DNA of 64,000 nt, from contig JBHGNT010000017.1 in the NCBI GenBank assembly GCA_043228905.1, positions 15,190,001 to 15,254,000 on the forward strand. Reading direction: 5' to 3'. The notes under the pieces are model-generated. The model was given only the letters and a program-made list of their open reading frames with translations, was not told the DNA's origin and ran no database searches. The position numbers and the translations under genes were made by a program. This document shows positions 44,267 to 55,332 of this stretch, one piece after another; position 1 is the stretch's first letter, and each line of letters starts with the position of its first letter. The stretch comes from Azolla caroliniana (lineage: Eukaryota > Polypodiophyta).

Positions 44267-45374
44267 TGTTGTGCCTTTCGGCTCTGGATCGTTGCGTGAG
44301 TCGGGTGGGAACCGCTGAGGTTTTGGACTAGGAAGAGGAGAGTTTTAAGGCTAATAAGAATATAAATAGATTTTAAGAAAGAGATATAGAAACCTCGTGA
44401 ATCCCATGAATTTGTTGTATTAGATTGCTCAATATTAAGAGAAGAATATGAATTTGGAAAAGAAAGAAGAATATAGAAATCTCGTGAATCCCACGAGTAT
44501 AGTTTATTTCATGAATACCACGAATATATTAATTGCTGTCTTTTAGAAATATATCCAATTCCTAAATATTTCACACACCCCTATTACTGTCATGATATGG
44601 CAAGACTCGAACCCATGACCTTATGCTACATGGGTCGAGCTCTTGACTATTAAACCATACATTGTAATGCGTAAAATATTATTTTCATTTTTGTTTTATT
44701 ATAGAAAATGGATGTATATTTTAGATTTCTCTGGAACATTCTAGAAACTTCACGAGTACTCCTGAGAACACTATAAAAGGAGGCACAAGGCATTATTTCA
44801 AACCAAATTGGTTCAACGCTAGTCTTAAGCCTCCTAGCTACTATTGTATACTCTCTTCACATAATATATATCTTTTATCATCATTCTCTCACCCTTTCTC
44901 TCTCTCTATCTCTCTCTCTTGCTCACTCTTTCCTTCTCTCGAGAGTTCTACACCTCTCTTAGTACTAATCCTTATCTTTTAGTACTAATTCCTTCTCTGT
45001 CTTAGTACTGATCCTGACAATTACATTGTGCTCCTCATCCTTATATAGTGATGAGAGACTCTTAACAATCCATGTTTTTTCTATAGATAGACTCTATGCT
45101 TTCTCTAACATGCTTTTTCTAAAGTGATCCTACTTTTTCTAACTTGATGCGTTTTTATTGACTATGGTGTTCATGCACACTAGACGTGAATGTGTAGCTT
45201 TTTCTTTTATCATGCGTTTTCTTCTAACTAAAGTTTATCCTAGTGTGCACTTACCTTTCTATGTGGGACGTCTACTTTTTGAATACTAATGATATGTTAG
45301 TGTAATGGTAAGACTTTACATTATTAACATGGAGGTACATGGTTCGAATCTTGCCTTATGCATGTAACAATCTT
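44267..45374 (+). repeat. Repeat L2, plus-strand relative of L1
   Basis: Starts TGTTGTGCCTTTCGG; 44310-44440 aligns with the minus strand of L1 (13870-13985), including GGTGGGAACCGCTGAGGTTTT. It contains TATA-like ACTATAAAAGGAGGC (about 44769) and a plus-strand A-box/B-box pair (45297-45353). A second pair, minus strand, lies at 44604-44658. AT-rich, no coding sequence. The right end is uncertain and abuts an LTR scrap. Confidence 0.65.
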
Positions 45375-45531
45375 TTCTTTTATTTACAAATTTGTCTCTT
45401 CATCCGGTGAGAGACTCTCACCGGCCTTCTTCATCCGGCTCTTGCCGGTTCTGTTTGATCCAGTTCTTACCGGTTCTCCTTACCGGATCCTCCTTACCCA
45501 TCCGGAGGGATCAAAAATGCAATTTTCTCAT
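45375..45531 (-). repeat. Scrap of an E-like LTR
   Basis: The reverse complement reads GATCCCTCCGGATGGG, GAACCGG, CAAGAGCCGGATGAAG, CTCACCGGATGAAGAGACA and so on, matching the first 150 bp of the E LTR (52625-52775). The rest of that LTR is missing where L2 lies. Confidence 0.7.
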
Positions 45532-46597
45532 AGTGTGCGATTTACACTACGACAACGACAATCACAACTGAGGAAGAACTATTGCTCATTACCGAGGAGA
45601 GTGAGCTACATCTTGTTAGCAACGAGATGACATGGGTGGTCGACTCCAGAGCGTCGTTCCATCTGACCCCTAACTGGAAGTGCTTTGCATCTTATAGAAC
45701 TAGAGATCACAACTATGTCCAGATGGGAAATGAAGGTGCATGCCGAATTGTCGGCATAGGAGATGTGTGGTTGACAACGTCAACCGGGTGCAGATTTTTG
45801 TTGGAAGATGTAAGACACGTTTCGGAGGTTTGGATTAACTTGATATCAGCTAGTCGGCTAGATGATGAAGGCTACACGCGTAGCATTCGGAACGGAGTCA
45901 TGAAGTTTTGCAAACGAAGCCTGATCGTAGCTCAAGCTTAGAAGATCAACAGTGTACCTAATGCATGCTCGGATATGCCGGGAAGAACTGAACGTGGCAT
46001 TTGACAATGTCCGTGAACTGTGACACAAAAGGTTGTGCCACATGTGCCAGAAAGGGATGCGTAAACTTGCCAAAGATAACCTCATTCTGGAGGTGAAAGA
46101 CATGCAACTTGAGAAGTGCACTGACTGTTTGGCCAACAAGCAGAAGGAACCTCCTTCTGAACCCGACCACAATCGAGACAGAATGCACCGTTGGAACTTG
46201 TGCATACCAATGTATTCCAAGTGGACACGAAGTCACAGTACTTTGTGATGTTCATAGTCAACCACAATTGGAAGCTGTGGGCCTCTCCGCTGAAGACGAA
46301 GGACCAAGTACTATCCGTCTTCAAGGAATTCCACGCAAGGGTGGAAAGGGAAACCGGCCGAAAGCTGAAGACGATTTGAGTAGACAACGGAGGTGAATAT
46401 TGGGGTCAGTTTGAGGAGTACTGCCAGTAGAAGGGAATCTGACTTGAATTCACCATTCCGAAGACGCCGAAGTTGAACAGATTGGCCGAGAGGATGAACT
46501 GGACTGTGATGGAGAAAAACTGGAGCATGCTGGCATATGCTAGGTTGTCCAAGAAGTTTTGGGTTGAGGCGCTGATGACGACGATCTATGTGGTGAA
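45532..46597 (+). pseudogene. pol: Protease and integrase of copia M, first part
   Basis: From 45582: ESELHLVSNEMTWVVDSRASFHLTP. The protease motif is VDSRAS, with Arg for the Gly of DSGAS in E. Open to about 45941 (CVQMG/YVQMGNEGACRIVGIGDVWL). GAG-pre-integrase ELWHKRLCHMCQKGMRKLA is at about 46015, then LVHTNV, KLWASPLKTKDQVLS, and integrase core pieces with stops at about 46378 and 46428. Cut at 46597 by copia Q. Confidence 0.85.
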
Positions 46598-46888
46598 TGT
46601 TGGCATGAAAGGCCGACTCCTTCCAAGTTGTGTGAACTCGTTAATAAGTTAGGGCTTAGTATATATAAGTGAATACCTAACATTGTAACGAGGACGATGA
46701 CGAGCAGACGATTGTAATCTTTGAGAGAGAGAAACGTGTTGTGCAAAAATAAGAAGCTTTCCATTAAAGCTTGCAATTGTGTAAGTCTATATCTGCCTTC
46801 TCTATCTTCTGTGTGTATGTTGTTTGCTGTTCATAGCCATAAGATCTAAACATACACTTCTGCATAACTATCGACATTCACCAACAAC

Positions 46889-46900
46889 TGGTATCAGAGC
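46889..46900 (+). other. Primer binding site of copia Q (tRNA-iMet)
   Basis: Exact TGGTATCAGAGC, two bases after the LTR end. Confidence 0.9.
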
Positions 46901-46988
46901 AGTGTTCTGCTGTGTGGCGGCAACAGATAACAGAAGAAGAACCTGAAAGAAAAGACCAAGTCAGAAACATGAAATCCACAGAAAGAAT

Positions 46989-47400
46989 ATGGCTTCAACA
47001 TCCGGAACAGGAGTCGAAATTAGAAAGTTCGACGAAAAAACTTTGCCCTGTGGAAAGAGATGATGCCGGATTTGCTGATTATCCGAAGATAGGTCGAAGC
47101 CATTCGGCATAATGAAAATCCTGCTTCGATGACATCAGAAGAGTGGAGATCAATGGACGAAATAACGCGCTCCACCATCTGGTAGCCTGAGAACCGGAAA
47201 TTGATATGGAGCAGCGACGTAGTCTTCTATGAAGACTCTATCTTCTCTCAACGGAACTAGCAAAAAGCAGTGGGGAAGAAGGTATCCTTCGAAGATGACA
47301 ATGTCATCGTAGAAAGATTGGCCCATCGGGCCAATCTGAGAGTCAACAGACAGTTGAACTCCAACCAGCTGACAACGTCCTAGCCGACACCGAATCGGCA
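46989..47400 (+). pseudogene. gag: gag start of copia Q
   Basis: ATG at 46989: MASTSGTGVEIRKFDEK, then a frameshift into LWKEMMPDLLIIR and RHNENPASMTSEEWRSMDE (to about 47165). It ends in uncertain sequence. The C-terminal half of gag with its knuckle, the protease and the integrase are deleted before the linker begins at about 47450. Confidence 0.75.
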
Positions 47401-47449
47401 ATAAGTCCCAACATCGAACTCAAAGACAAAGTCATCAAAGATCGAGCCG

Positions 47450-48770
47450 AACCGACAAAGGTTGATCAAGGCAGAGTCAACAAGGGACAAGTCTGAAAAG
47501 AGTCGACAACAACTATAGGGGAGAACAACCAGACACCGCCGAAATCCCAAACCGAGGGCGAAATACCGAACAAGACTTCTGACTCAACTGGTTCAACAAA
47601 TGCCGATCGTAAAAAAGAACCAATCGAAGAATCCGAACCAGATATTACGGCACCCAGGAGATCTGGACGAGCTTGAAGGAAAACAGAGTTTTATCAACCG
47701 GGCCTTGACTACGTCAACTACACGTATGACGAAGCTATGGCCGCACCAGATGCTGAAACATGGCTACAAGCCATGATATCCGAAATGGACTCGATTCATC
47801 AGAATCAGACATGGGAGCTGGTCGAACTACCTCAGGAAGAAAGCCGCTACCTTGCAAATGGGTGTTCCGATACAAGTATGTATCCGACTTAGAGAAACCC
47901 AAGTACAAAGCTCGGCTTGTCGTGAAAGGATTCAAACAGGAATACGGGGTCGACTATGACGAGATATTCTCACCAGTAGTCAAGATGACCACCCTCCGAC
48001 TCCTACTAGGAGTCGTGGTGACAGAAGATCTAGAGCTCGAGCAGATGGACATAAAAATGGCATTCCTACACGGAGATCTGGAAGAAGACATATACATGTC
48101 TCAACCGGCAAGCTTCACGACGACGAGGGAGGACAATCATCTCGTATGTAGACTGAAGAAAAGTCTATATGGCCTCAAACAAGCGCCAAGAATGTGGTAC
48201 CAGAAGTTCGACTCCCACATAAGGCAGCTTGGATACAATAGATCAAACTTCAACCCATGCATGTATGTTTGGCAATTGGCCGACGAGTCCAAGATCTATC
48301 TGATCCTTTATGTCAACGACATGCTGATTGCAGGGAGCAATCAAGAAGAGATCAGAAAGCTCAAGCGGAGCCTTCACACAAAATTCGTGATGAAGGAACT
48401 CGAACAAGCCTGACACATACTGGGCATGAGGATAGAGCGAAATCGGACGCCTAGGACTCTTCGACTCTCCCAATCTGACTAGATCCGCAAGGTGCTGAAG
48501 CGCTTCAACATGGAGATTGCGAAGCCATCACTGACATCGCTTCCGACGTCGATCAGACTATCGGATAGAGACTCTCTTGAAACGGACAAGGAGAGAGAGC
48601 TTAATGGAAAGATACCCTACGCATTGGCAGTAGGAAGTATCATGTACGCAATGGTGGTGACCCAACCCGACCTAGCCTATGCCGTAGGGGTGGTCAGCCG
48701 GTACATGTCAAACCTAGGAAAAAGAAGCATTGGGAGGCCGTTAAGCACATCCTTAGGCATCTGAAAGGAA
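47450..48770 (+). pseudogene. pol: Linker and reverse transcriptase of copia Q
   Basis: The linker (47450-47700) leads to YVNYTYDEAMAAPDAETW (about 47710), then MISEMDSIHQNQTWELVELP and a frameshift near 47845. The RT main block is open to 48413: KARLVVKGFKQEYGVDYDEIFSPVVKM, MDIKMAFLHGDLEEDIYM, LYGLKQAPRMWYQKF. The catalytic motif is LILYVNDMLIAG at about 48305, YVND instead of YVDD. TGA at 48411, then HILGMRIE, and from 48492 RFNMEIAKPSLTSLP and YAVGVVSRYMSN. Confidence 0.88.
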
Positions 48771-49260
48771 CTACGGATGCACAACTAACATTCGGTTCGA
48801 CAACATCAACCGAAGTCGAAGGCTACACCGATTCTGACTATGCCGGAAACATGGATAATTGGAAATCGACATTAGGCTACATATTCACCTATAGTGGTGG
48901 TGCGATATCATGGAGGTCGAAACTACAAGAGTGCATGACTCTATCTACCACAAAAGCCGAGTACATAGCAACATCGGAAACAGTGAAGGAAGTGATCTAG
49001 TTGCACTGACTGTCTACCAATTTCGGAATTGCAAACCGAATAGACCGACCAACGCCGACCATCTATTGTGACTCACAGAGTGCAATACCCCTCATCAACA
49101 GTCCCGTCTACCATGCGAAGACGAAGCACATTGAGGTGCGGTATCATCATATCTGGGAGCTCGTGACCGAGAAGAAACTCGAAGTCCGGAAGATCAACAC
49201 CGAGGTGAACATCGTCGATTGCTTGACGAAGCCATTCCCAGATCAACGCTAAGGACGAAG
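48771..49260 (+). pseudogene. pol: RNase H of copia Q
   Basis: EGYTDSDYAGNMDNWKSTLGYIF, SLSTTKAEYIA and CDSQSAIPLINSPVYHAKTKHIEVRYHH are readable in pieces. They carry Asp, Glu and Asp of RNase H. Stops at about 48998-49010. The end NIVDCLTKPFPDQR lies at about 49208, followed by a GGGGGAG purine tract at about 49465 before the 3' LTR. Confidence 0.85.
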
Positions 49261-49779
49261 ATGGGGCTACGACAAGCGACCGAGTAGAAGAAAGCCGAAC
49301 GAGGAGTAGAAGGTAAGAGCTGACCGACACTCATTCTATACCTCTTCCGACTCGGCTACTTGCCGACAGACTTGTAACATAAGATCTAGTTAAATTTGTA
49401 ATCTAGTTTTACGGGGGAGATAACCCCAAGCACTTGTAAATGCAAGAAAGAGTAGTCCTTTTACGGGGGAGTTTGTTGGCATAAAAGGCCGACTCCTTCC
49501 AAGTTGTATCTGTCCGAGTGTGAACTCGTTAATAAGTTAGGGCTTAGTATATATAAGCGAATACCTAACATTGTAACGAGGACGATGACGAGCAGACGAT
49601 TGTAATCTCTGAGAGAGAGAAACGTGTTGTGCAGAAATAAGAAGCTTTCCATTAAAGCTTGCAACTATGTAAGTCTATATTTGCCTTCTCTATCTTCTGT
49701 GTGTATGTTGTTTGTTGTTCGTAGCCATAAGATCTGAACACACACTTCCGCATAACTCTTGATATTCACCAACAGTGAA

Positions 49780-50511
49780 TAGATCACCCTCAGCACCCTT
49801 GGACAGAGACACACCACAGAATATGGACCGGTAAAGATGTGTCTTACCGGCATCTGAAGGTATTCGGCTATCTCTTCTACGTGCATGTTGCAAAGGACAA
49901 GAGAGTGAAATCGGATCCGAAGTCTTGACCATGGATATTTCTTGGATATGGCGATGATGAGTTCGGCTACTGGGTGCGGGACTTGGTCGACAAGAAGGTT
50001 TTAACAGAGTCGAGACATAGTCTTCATGGAAGACAAGACCATTGTTGAATGGCAGTCGGAGAAGAAGATAGTGGAATCCTAGTCAACCGACAGAAGTTGG
50101 TTGGAAGATGCCAGTACACATCCGGTTGGAAGCCGGATGTCAACTGAAGACCAGGATACCAACTAGTTCTGGATAAGGAACCGGACCAACTGAAGAAGAA
50201 GAAGAATCGGACATTGGGACTGGACAAGACCCCGAATCAGATTTGGATGAAGAACAAATGGAGGAACCAGTGGTCGAAAACCAAGGACGGAGATACCCTT
50301 TAAGAGAGAGAAGGGTCCTCCGAAGATTTTTGGATGCAAATCATGTCTTATTGACCGATGAGGGGGGAGCCAGAAAACTTCGGAAAAGCAAAGAAAGACA
50401 CCCACAGGCGCAAGTGGTTAAGTGCCGTGCATGATGAGATGGATTCCTTGCATGAGAACCACACATACGAATTGACAGAGCTTTGAAAGGGAAGAGAGCA
50501 CTCTAGAACAA
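49780..50511 (+). pseudogene. pol: Integrase end and linker of copia M
   Basis: Continues M after Q: SPSAPLDRDTPQNMWTGKDVSYRHLKVFGYLF, FGYWVRDLVDKK, then the linker KRYPLRERRV (about 50288) and HALHDEMDSLHENHTYELTEL (about 50425-50485). At 50511 the sequence jumps from the very start of RT into the 3' LTR, so RT and RNase H are gone. Confidence 0.83.
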
Positions 50512-51028
50512 GCGGATGAGAACCAGACGAGATGGATCAAACGAGACGAAGGAAGGAACTAGACCAGATGGACCCAGAAGATATCCGGATACCGGATCGG
50601 ATGGATCCGAAAGGAGTCTGGCCAGATCCGGTATGAACCAACAAATAGGAACATATTAGTAAATATGTTAAGACGTGACCGTTGATGTCATATTTGTAGA
50701 TAGCCCTAAAGTTATATAAGTATAAATATAACTAGGGCAAAAGTGTTCATTAGGAGGGTTGTTATCATTATTGTTGTATAAAGAGAGAGAGACATAGAAA
50801 GCTCTCTGTTGTAACCAACGATTGGCAAAGATATAGAACTCAAGGTCATTGCCTCCAAGTCTCCTGTTGTATTCTTTCTCTCATAGTTATAGTTGGAGTC
50901 TGTGGGCTCCCGTGGTTTTTCCCAATCAGGGTTTTCCATGTTAACATCTTGTGTCATCTTATTTCTATCCTCTGTTTTCTTCCATTGAGTGATTGAGACT
51001 CGGTTGTGGCTAAGCACTATTTCGGATA
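50512..51028 (+). repeat. Copia M 3' LTR, missing its first bases
   Basis: 517 bp from CGGATGAGAACC to TTTCGGATA. It matches the 5' LTR from about base 22 on. TGTGGGCTCCCGTGG and the 3' end CACTATTTCGGATA are present. Followed by GGAGT and the rest of the C LTR. Confidence 0.85.
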
Positions 51029-51033
51029 GGAGT

Positions 51034-51293
51034 TAGTGTCAGTCTCTCATATGAGCATTGAAGTACTAGTCAGAACTTCTGTTAGTACTTTTAAGGACTT
51101 GTATAAAAGTGCTCACTGAGCACACTTGTATGTACAAAGTGTTATTATTTGGAATTGAGTTTATGCTATTTTGCTCTCTCTGTCTCTCCTGTGTATTCTC
51201 TGTTTTGAAGCTTCCATTAAACCTGTGCTTACTCTCTGTTGTTATCTGGTGAAACCCGTTTCCTCTATAAGCTTTTGCACGCTATTCTTTTCA
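51034..51293 (+). repeat. Copia C 3' LTR, right part
   Basis: TAGTGTCAGTCTCTC to TTCTTTTCA, colinear with 26570-26826. Followed by ATCAC and R2. Confidence 0.9.
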
Positions 51294-52292
51294 ATCACAT
51301 ATCGGCCATGGTGTTGTCTTTCCCGGAAATGTGTCGGATTTTTGGGTTCAGGGATTTGATGTACGCGATCAATCCGAGCATAGCCAGATCCGGAGTCACG
51401 CATCCTGATATCATCCCAAGGATCGGGAGACATCATGTCTCTATGATTATCTCTGCCCTAATCAAGTAGTCCTTATTGGCCTTTACTGCTAAAATGATAC
51501 CCCACAACTCCTGCTTGACTTGGGTGTATCCTCGTTGTCGTTCACTCAAAACCGGATGGAGAATCTTGAGTTGCCTTCGTCCTCTTGGTTGATCACCCAC
51601 CCGATGCAAGAGGGGCTCATGTCGACTACTACGTATATTGGAATTGGATGGAGAGCTAGTGCCGCTATCAACATCCTCTTTAATCTCCGGATCGTTTCTG
51701 AGTTCTCTTTGCCCCATTCGAACTTCCGCCCCTTCTTCAGCAAGTCGTAAAGTGGCTCCACAATATGCGCATAGTGAGGAATCCAGATGTGGTAGAAGGA
51801 ACATGCCCCTAAGAATCGCCGAACCTCCGTGGTCGACTTGCATTCTTCCTTCATCGCTGAGATGGCCTCAACCTTCGCTGGAGACAGTCTCCGGTCGTAA
51901 GGTTTCCATAGGTGCCCGACCACTAGGACTTCCGATTGTCTGAATGCTAACTTCTCGCCTAAGAAGATTAGGTGCACCCTTTCCCAACTATGTAGTATCT
52001 TTTCACAATCGGCAATGTGGTTGGCAACGAACTTCCGATACTGATCCTCCCTGACCGTCTCTTCCTTTTGATCCACCAGACACCCCTTTATCGGGATGTC
52101 ATCCAAGAACAACATGTTGATATCTAGGATACAATCCCTTAGTACCTTGTTCATTGCATTCGCCATGTGCGCCACCTAATTTGTTCCTCCCTCTGGTAGG
52201 GTACACATCGCCGTGATGTCCCTGCTTTTGACGGCTAGTTGGAATTGGTCATACCCTGAGTACAAATCTTTGACTGAGTAGATTGACCTTCC
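51294..52292 (-). pseudogene. pol: Gypsy R2 RNase H and reverse transcriptase part
   Basis: From 52292 leftwards on the minus strand: YSGYDQFQLAVKS, MANAMNKVLRDCILDINMLFLDDIPIKGC with an intact FLDD box (about 52095), LGACSFYHIWIPHYAH, then RNase H IYVVVDMSPSCIGWVINQED (about 51640), and YTQVKQELWGI. A short gap relative to R near 52203 removes the region between TLPEGGT and TAM. Cut at 52293 by the F LTR. Confidence 0.87.
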
Positions 52293-52615
52293 TGTTGAAC
52301 ACGGGTCTCTAATAGACGTCTTCACATTGTCTTCCTTTGTACACACCAGGTTTTGGCTATTTATGTAAATAATGAGAAGGGCAGTTGCCCTAATTTAGTT
52401 AGTATATAAACTGACTTTGTAACATAGTTTTATGGTTGGTTGAAAATACAGTTCATCTTGTGTCGAACGTCTCTCTCTCTCTCTTGCGTTCTAGTTGTGT
52501 CTTGCTTTCTGTTGATGTTGTTGTTGCCATCAATCTATCTTCCTTGTATTTGTTTACGATCTTCTCTCTGGAAGAGTGCTAATTTGTTCCGCACTAGATG
52601 ACCACATTCCCAACA
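52293..52615 (+). repeat. Copia F 5' LTR
   Basis: 323 bp, TGTTGAACACGGG...CATTCCCAACA. TATA-like AGTATATAAAC at about 52400, a CT microsatellite near 52470, then two bases and TGGTATC of the primer site. Confidence 0.85.
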
Positions 52616-52617
52616 TC

Positions 52618-52624
52618 TGGTATC
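52618..52624 (+). other. Primer binding site of F, left half
   Basis: TGGTATC, with its continuation AGAGC at 56979-56983 on the far side of E. GTATC (52620-52624) is duplicated as GTATG (56974-56978). Confidence 0.8.
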
Positions 52625-53205
52625 TGTTAGGAAACAAATCCCTCCGGATGGGATAGGAGTACCCGGCAACGGAAGACCCTATGAGAACCGGATGACGAGT
52701 GCCCGACAAGAGCCGGATGGTGAAGCCCGGTGAGAAGTGCTCACCGGATGAAGGGACATATTCGTAAATATGTTTCTGAGAGTCCATTGGGGCTATATTT
52801 GTAAATAGCCGAAAAGTCATATTAGTATAAATATGACTTAGGGCAAACTTAGAATGTAGCAGTTGTCATTCTTGTTGGTGCAAGATTTGAGTGCAACCGT
52901 GTACAGAGAGAGAGTGAGAGAGAGTGAGAGATGAAGAGGACGTTGTCTCTGTTGTAACCGCCACCTATGGCGAAGACAGTGAACAAGAGGTCGTTGCCTC
53001 TGTGTTCATCTATTGTATATTGTAACATAGTGATAGTTCGCAGTCTGTGGACTGCCGTGGTTTTCTCCCGTGTTTGGGTTTTCCACGTAAACATCCTGTG
53101 TACTCTTCTCTTTACCGTGTCGTGCGTACATTACCCATTTTTCTGTGTTTGATCCTAGACTCGGTTGTGGCCGAGCGTTGTTTTCGGGAGCGTGTAGTCC
53201 TTACA
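52625..53205 (+). repeat. Copia E 5' LTR
   Basis: 581 bp. CCGGATG motifs near the start, TAGTATAAATATGACTTAGGG at about 52820, GA microsatellite at 52905-52930, CTGTGGACTGCCGTGG at about 53045. Confidence 0.92.
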
Positions 53206-53208
53206 AAG

Positions 53209-53220
53209 TGGTATCAGAGC
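53209..53220 (+). other. Primer binding site of copia E (tRNA-iMet)
   Basis: Exact TGGTATCAGAGC, three bases after the LTR. Confidence 0.9.
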
Positions 53221-53234
53221 GAAACAACACAAAA

Positions 53235-54095
53235 ATGGACGAATCGTTGGGAGGCATGTTCAAGCTCACCGGCTCCAATTACTCAGTGTGGAAGTCGAAG
53301 ATGAGGGACATGCTCGTGGTTAAAGATTTTTGGTTGTCGGTTCAGTTCGGGGACAAGAGACCAGACAAAATCGATGCCACGATATGGGAGGTGATGCACA
53401 TGAAGACAACGGCGTACATACGATGCTTCATCGACATTAGTCTATACAACAACTTCATTGAAGAGAGAAAGGCTCATGAGCTGTGGGACAAGATAGACAT
53501 TATGTTTCAAAACAAAAATGTTGTTAATCAGGTTTCGGTATTTCGGAAGCTAGTAAGACTCTGATACCAAGATGGCTCCAGCATGGCGGAACACATGAAT
53601 GCCTTCTAGGGGCTGATCCACCAGGCAACATCATTGGAAGTACCTCTCGCTGATGAGGTACTAGCACTACTCCTGCTCGGTTCCCTCCCAGATAGCTAGG
53701 AGACGTTGGTTGTCACTTTGGGCAACGCCAGACCGGAAGGGAAACGGTTATCCCTAGCAAGAGTGAAATCTAGCTTGCTAGATGAAGAGGCACGTTGGAA
53801 AGATAAGGATACGAGCTCCGACTCCAAAGCACTCCTTACCGAATCGGAACGCAGAAGACAAAGGAATCGTAGCCCCCAGAACCGGGAAAAGTCAGGGACA
53901 CGGTCAAAGTCAAGGGGGAGGCCTACTTGCTTCTATTGCGGCAAGCCTGGACACTTCCAGAAAAACTGTCAGCACTTCCGAAAAGACAAGGAAACTGATG
54001 GTACCGATTCGAAGCGAACACTGGACTAGAATGGTAAAGACCGGAGGGGAACAGATCGGAAGGGAACGACGGCAATTGCGGCAAGTGAAGAAGAG
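53235..54095 (+). pseudogene. gag: gag of copia E
   Basis: ATG at 53235: MDESLGGMFKLTGSNYSVWK, an UBN2-type copia gag. The frame is open to TGA at 53562. Two TAG codons (about 53607 and 53697) replace a Gln and a Trp seen in M. It continues with LGNARPEGKRLSLARVKSSLL and an intact CCHC knuckle CFYCGKPGHFQKNC (53931-53972). TAG at 54027 precedes the protease, which lies in another frame. Confidence 0.87.
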
Positions 54096-55332
54096 ATTAT
54101 GCTCATCACCGAGGAGAGTGAGTTGAACCTTGCCGGCGACGAGACAACATGGGTTGTTGATTCTGGAGCGTCGTTCCACCTTACCCCGGTCCGTAAGTAC
54201 ATCTCATCCTACTCAGCTGGTGATCATAGTTGTGTCCAGATGGGGAATGAAGGTACATGCCGAATTGTCGACATAGGAGACGTGTGGTTGACAACCCCAA
54301 CCGGATGCAAGCTGCTGCTGAAGGATGTCTGACACGTTCCGGAGGTTCGACTAAACCTGATATCAGCCGATTGGCTAGATGATGAAGGCTACACGAGTAG
54401 CATCCGGAACAGTGTACTGAAGTTCAGCAAAGGGAGCTTGATTGTGGCTCGGGCTCGGAAAGTCAACACTCTGTACCTGATGAATGCCCGGTTATGCCCG
54501 GTTATGCCCGGAAGAAGTGAACGTGGCTTCTAACACTGCTAGTGAGCTATGGCACAAGAGGCTGTGTCACATGAGCGAGAAGGGGATGAAGAGGCTTGCA
54601 GATGACAACCTCATTCCAGTGAAGAACGTGCGTTTGGAGAAGTGCACTGATTTTCTGGCCGGTAAGCAAAACCGAACCTCCTTCCGACCAAGGCCACCGA
54701 TGAGACGTAATGCACCACTGGAGTTGGTGCATACTGACGTGTGTCAAGTGGACATGAAGTCACATGCCGGATCGTAGTACTTCGTGATGTTCATAGATGA
54801 CCACAGTCGGAAGCTGTGGGCCACACCACTGAAGACAAAGGATCAGGTGGTATCCGTCTTCAAAGAGCTCCATGTGAGAGTGGAAAGAGAAACCGGTCGG
54901 AAGCTGAAGGCGGTTCGAGTAGATAGCAGAGGAGAATATCGGGGGCAGTTCGAGGAGTACTGCCGCTCGAAGGGAATCCGGCTCGAATTTACCGTGTCGA
55001 AGACGCCGGAACTAAACGGGCTAGCCGAGAGGATGAACCGAACCATAATGGAGAGGGTCCGGAGAATGCTGGCGCATGCAAAATTACCCAAGATGTTTTG
55101 GGCTGAGGCACTGTCGATGGTGACATATGTGATAAACAAATCACCCTCAGTACCCTTGGACGAGGACACGCCGCAGAGAGTCTGGACCGGTAAGGAAGTG
55201 TCCTACCGGCATCTAAAGGTATTCGGGTGTCTTGCATATGTGCGTGTAGCTAAGGACCGGAGAGGAAAGTTAGATCCAAAGACCCGGCCATGCATATTAC
55301 TTGGTTACGGCAACGATGAGTTCGGCTACTGA
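54096..55332 (+). pseudogene. pol: Protease and integrase of copia E
   Basis: Protease from 54099: ETTWVVDSGASFHLTP, active site DSGAS intact. TGA at 54330 follows LLLKDV. GAG-pre-integrase ELWHKRLCHMSEKGMKRLADD (about 54545). Integrase: VHTDVCQVDM with the first Asp, TAG at 54776, then open 54784-55332: MFIDDHSRKLWATPL, VRVDSRGEYRGQF (Asp), TPELNGLAERMNRT (Glu, about 55010). It ends with the conserved ILLGYGNDEFGY and TGA at 55330. Confidence 0.88.

Larger units (their letters stand above)
46598..49774 (+). mobile_element. Copia element Q, internally deleted, in integrase of M
   Basis: LTRs 46598-46886 (289 bp) and 49474-49774 (301 bp), TGTTGGCAT...CACCAACA, with a perfect duplication GTGAA (46593-46597, 49775-49779). 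Primer site TGGTATCAGAGC at 46889-46900. Internal length is only about 2.6 kb: gag start, then a jump to the pre-RT linker, RT and RNase H. Most of gag, protease and integrase are missing. A different copia lineage from A/B/C/H. Confidence 0.92.
32460..51028 (+). mobile_element. Copia element M, gutted and heavily nested
   Basis: Copia of the same family as E. Pieces: 5' LTR start 32460-32798; gag 42718-43209 and 44159-44266; protease-integrase 45532-46597 and 49780-50511; 3' LTR 50512-51028. The 3' half of the 5' LTR, the primer site, the start of gag, and the RT-RNase H region are missing. Insertions within it: N-type LTR, gypsy D' with R, solo N LTR, L2 with an LTR scrap, copia Q. The inference that these pieces are one element rests on colinearity with E and on the target duplication in C. 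Confidence 0.82.
26378..51293 (+). mobile_element. Copia element C, holding the M complex in its 3' LTR
   Basis: Same family as B. 5' LTR 26378-26826, internal 26827-32272 (with a solo LTR at 29988-30487), 3' LTR 32273-32459 plus 51034-51293. The two LTR lengths are 449 and 447 bp. The target site is ATAGC (left) and ATCAC (right, 51294-51298), a diverged five-base duplication; removing C rejoins R2. About 18.6 kb of later insertions lie inside the 3' LTR. Confidence 0.9.
11309..52292 (-). mobile_element. Gypsy element R2, dispersed scaffold in pieces
   Basis: Minus-strand gypsy, same family as R (35047-41989). Pieces: 3' LTR 11309-11782; integrase C-terminal part 11783-12606; integrase scrap 13994-14059; integrase/spacer 25747-26377; RNase H and RT 51294-52292. 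Each gap is another transposable element (L1, K with D, C with everything in it). F replaces the rest at 52293. Aligning the pieces with R puts them in order without overlap, which supports one split element. Its gag end is not in the window. Confidence 0.88.
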
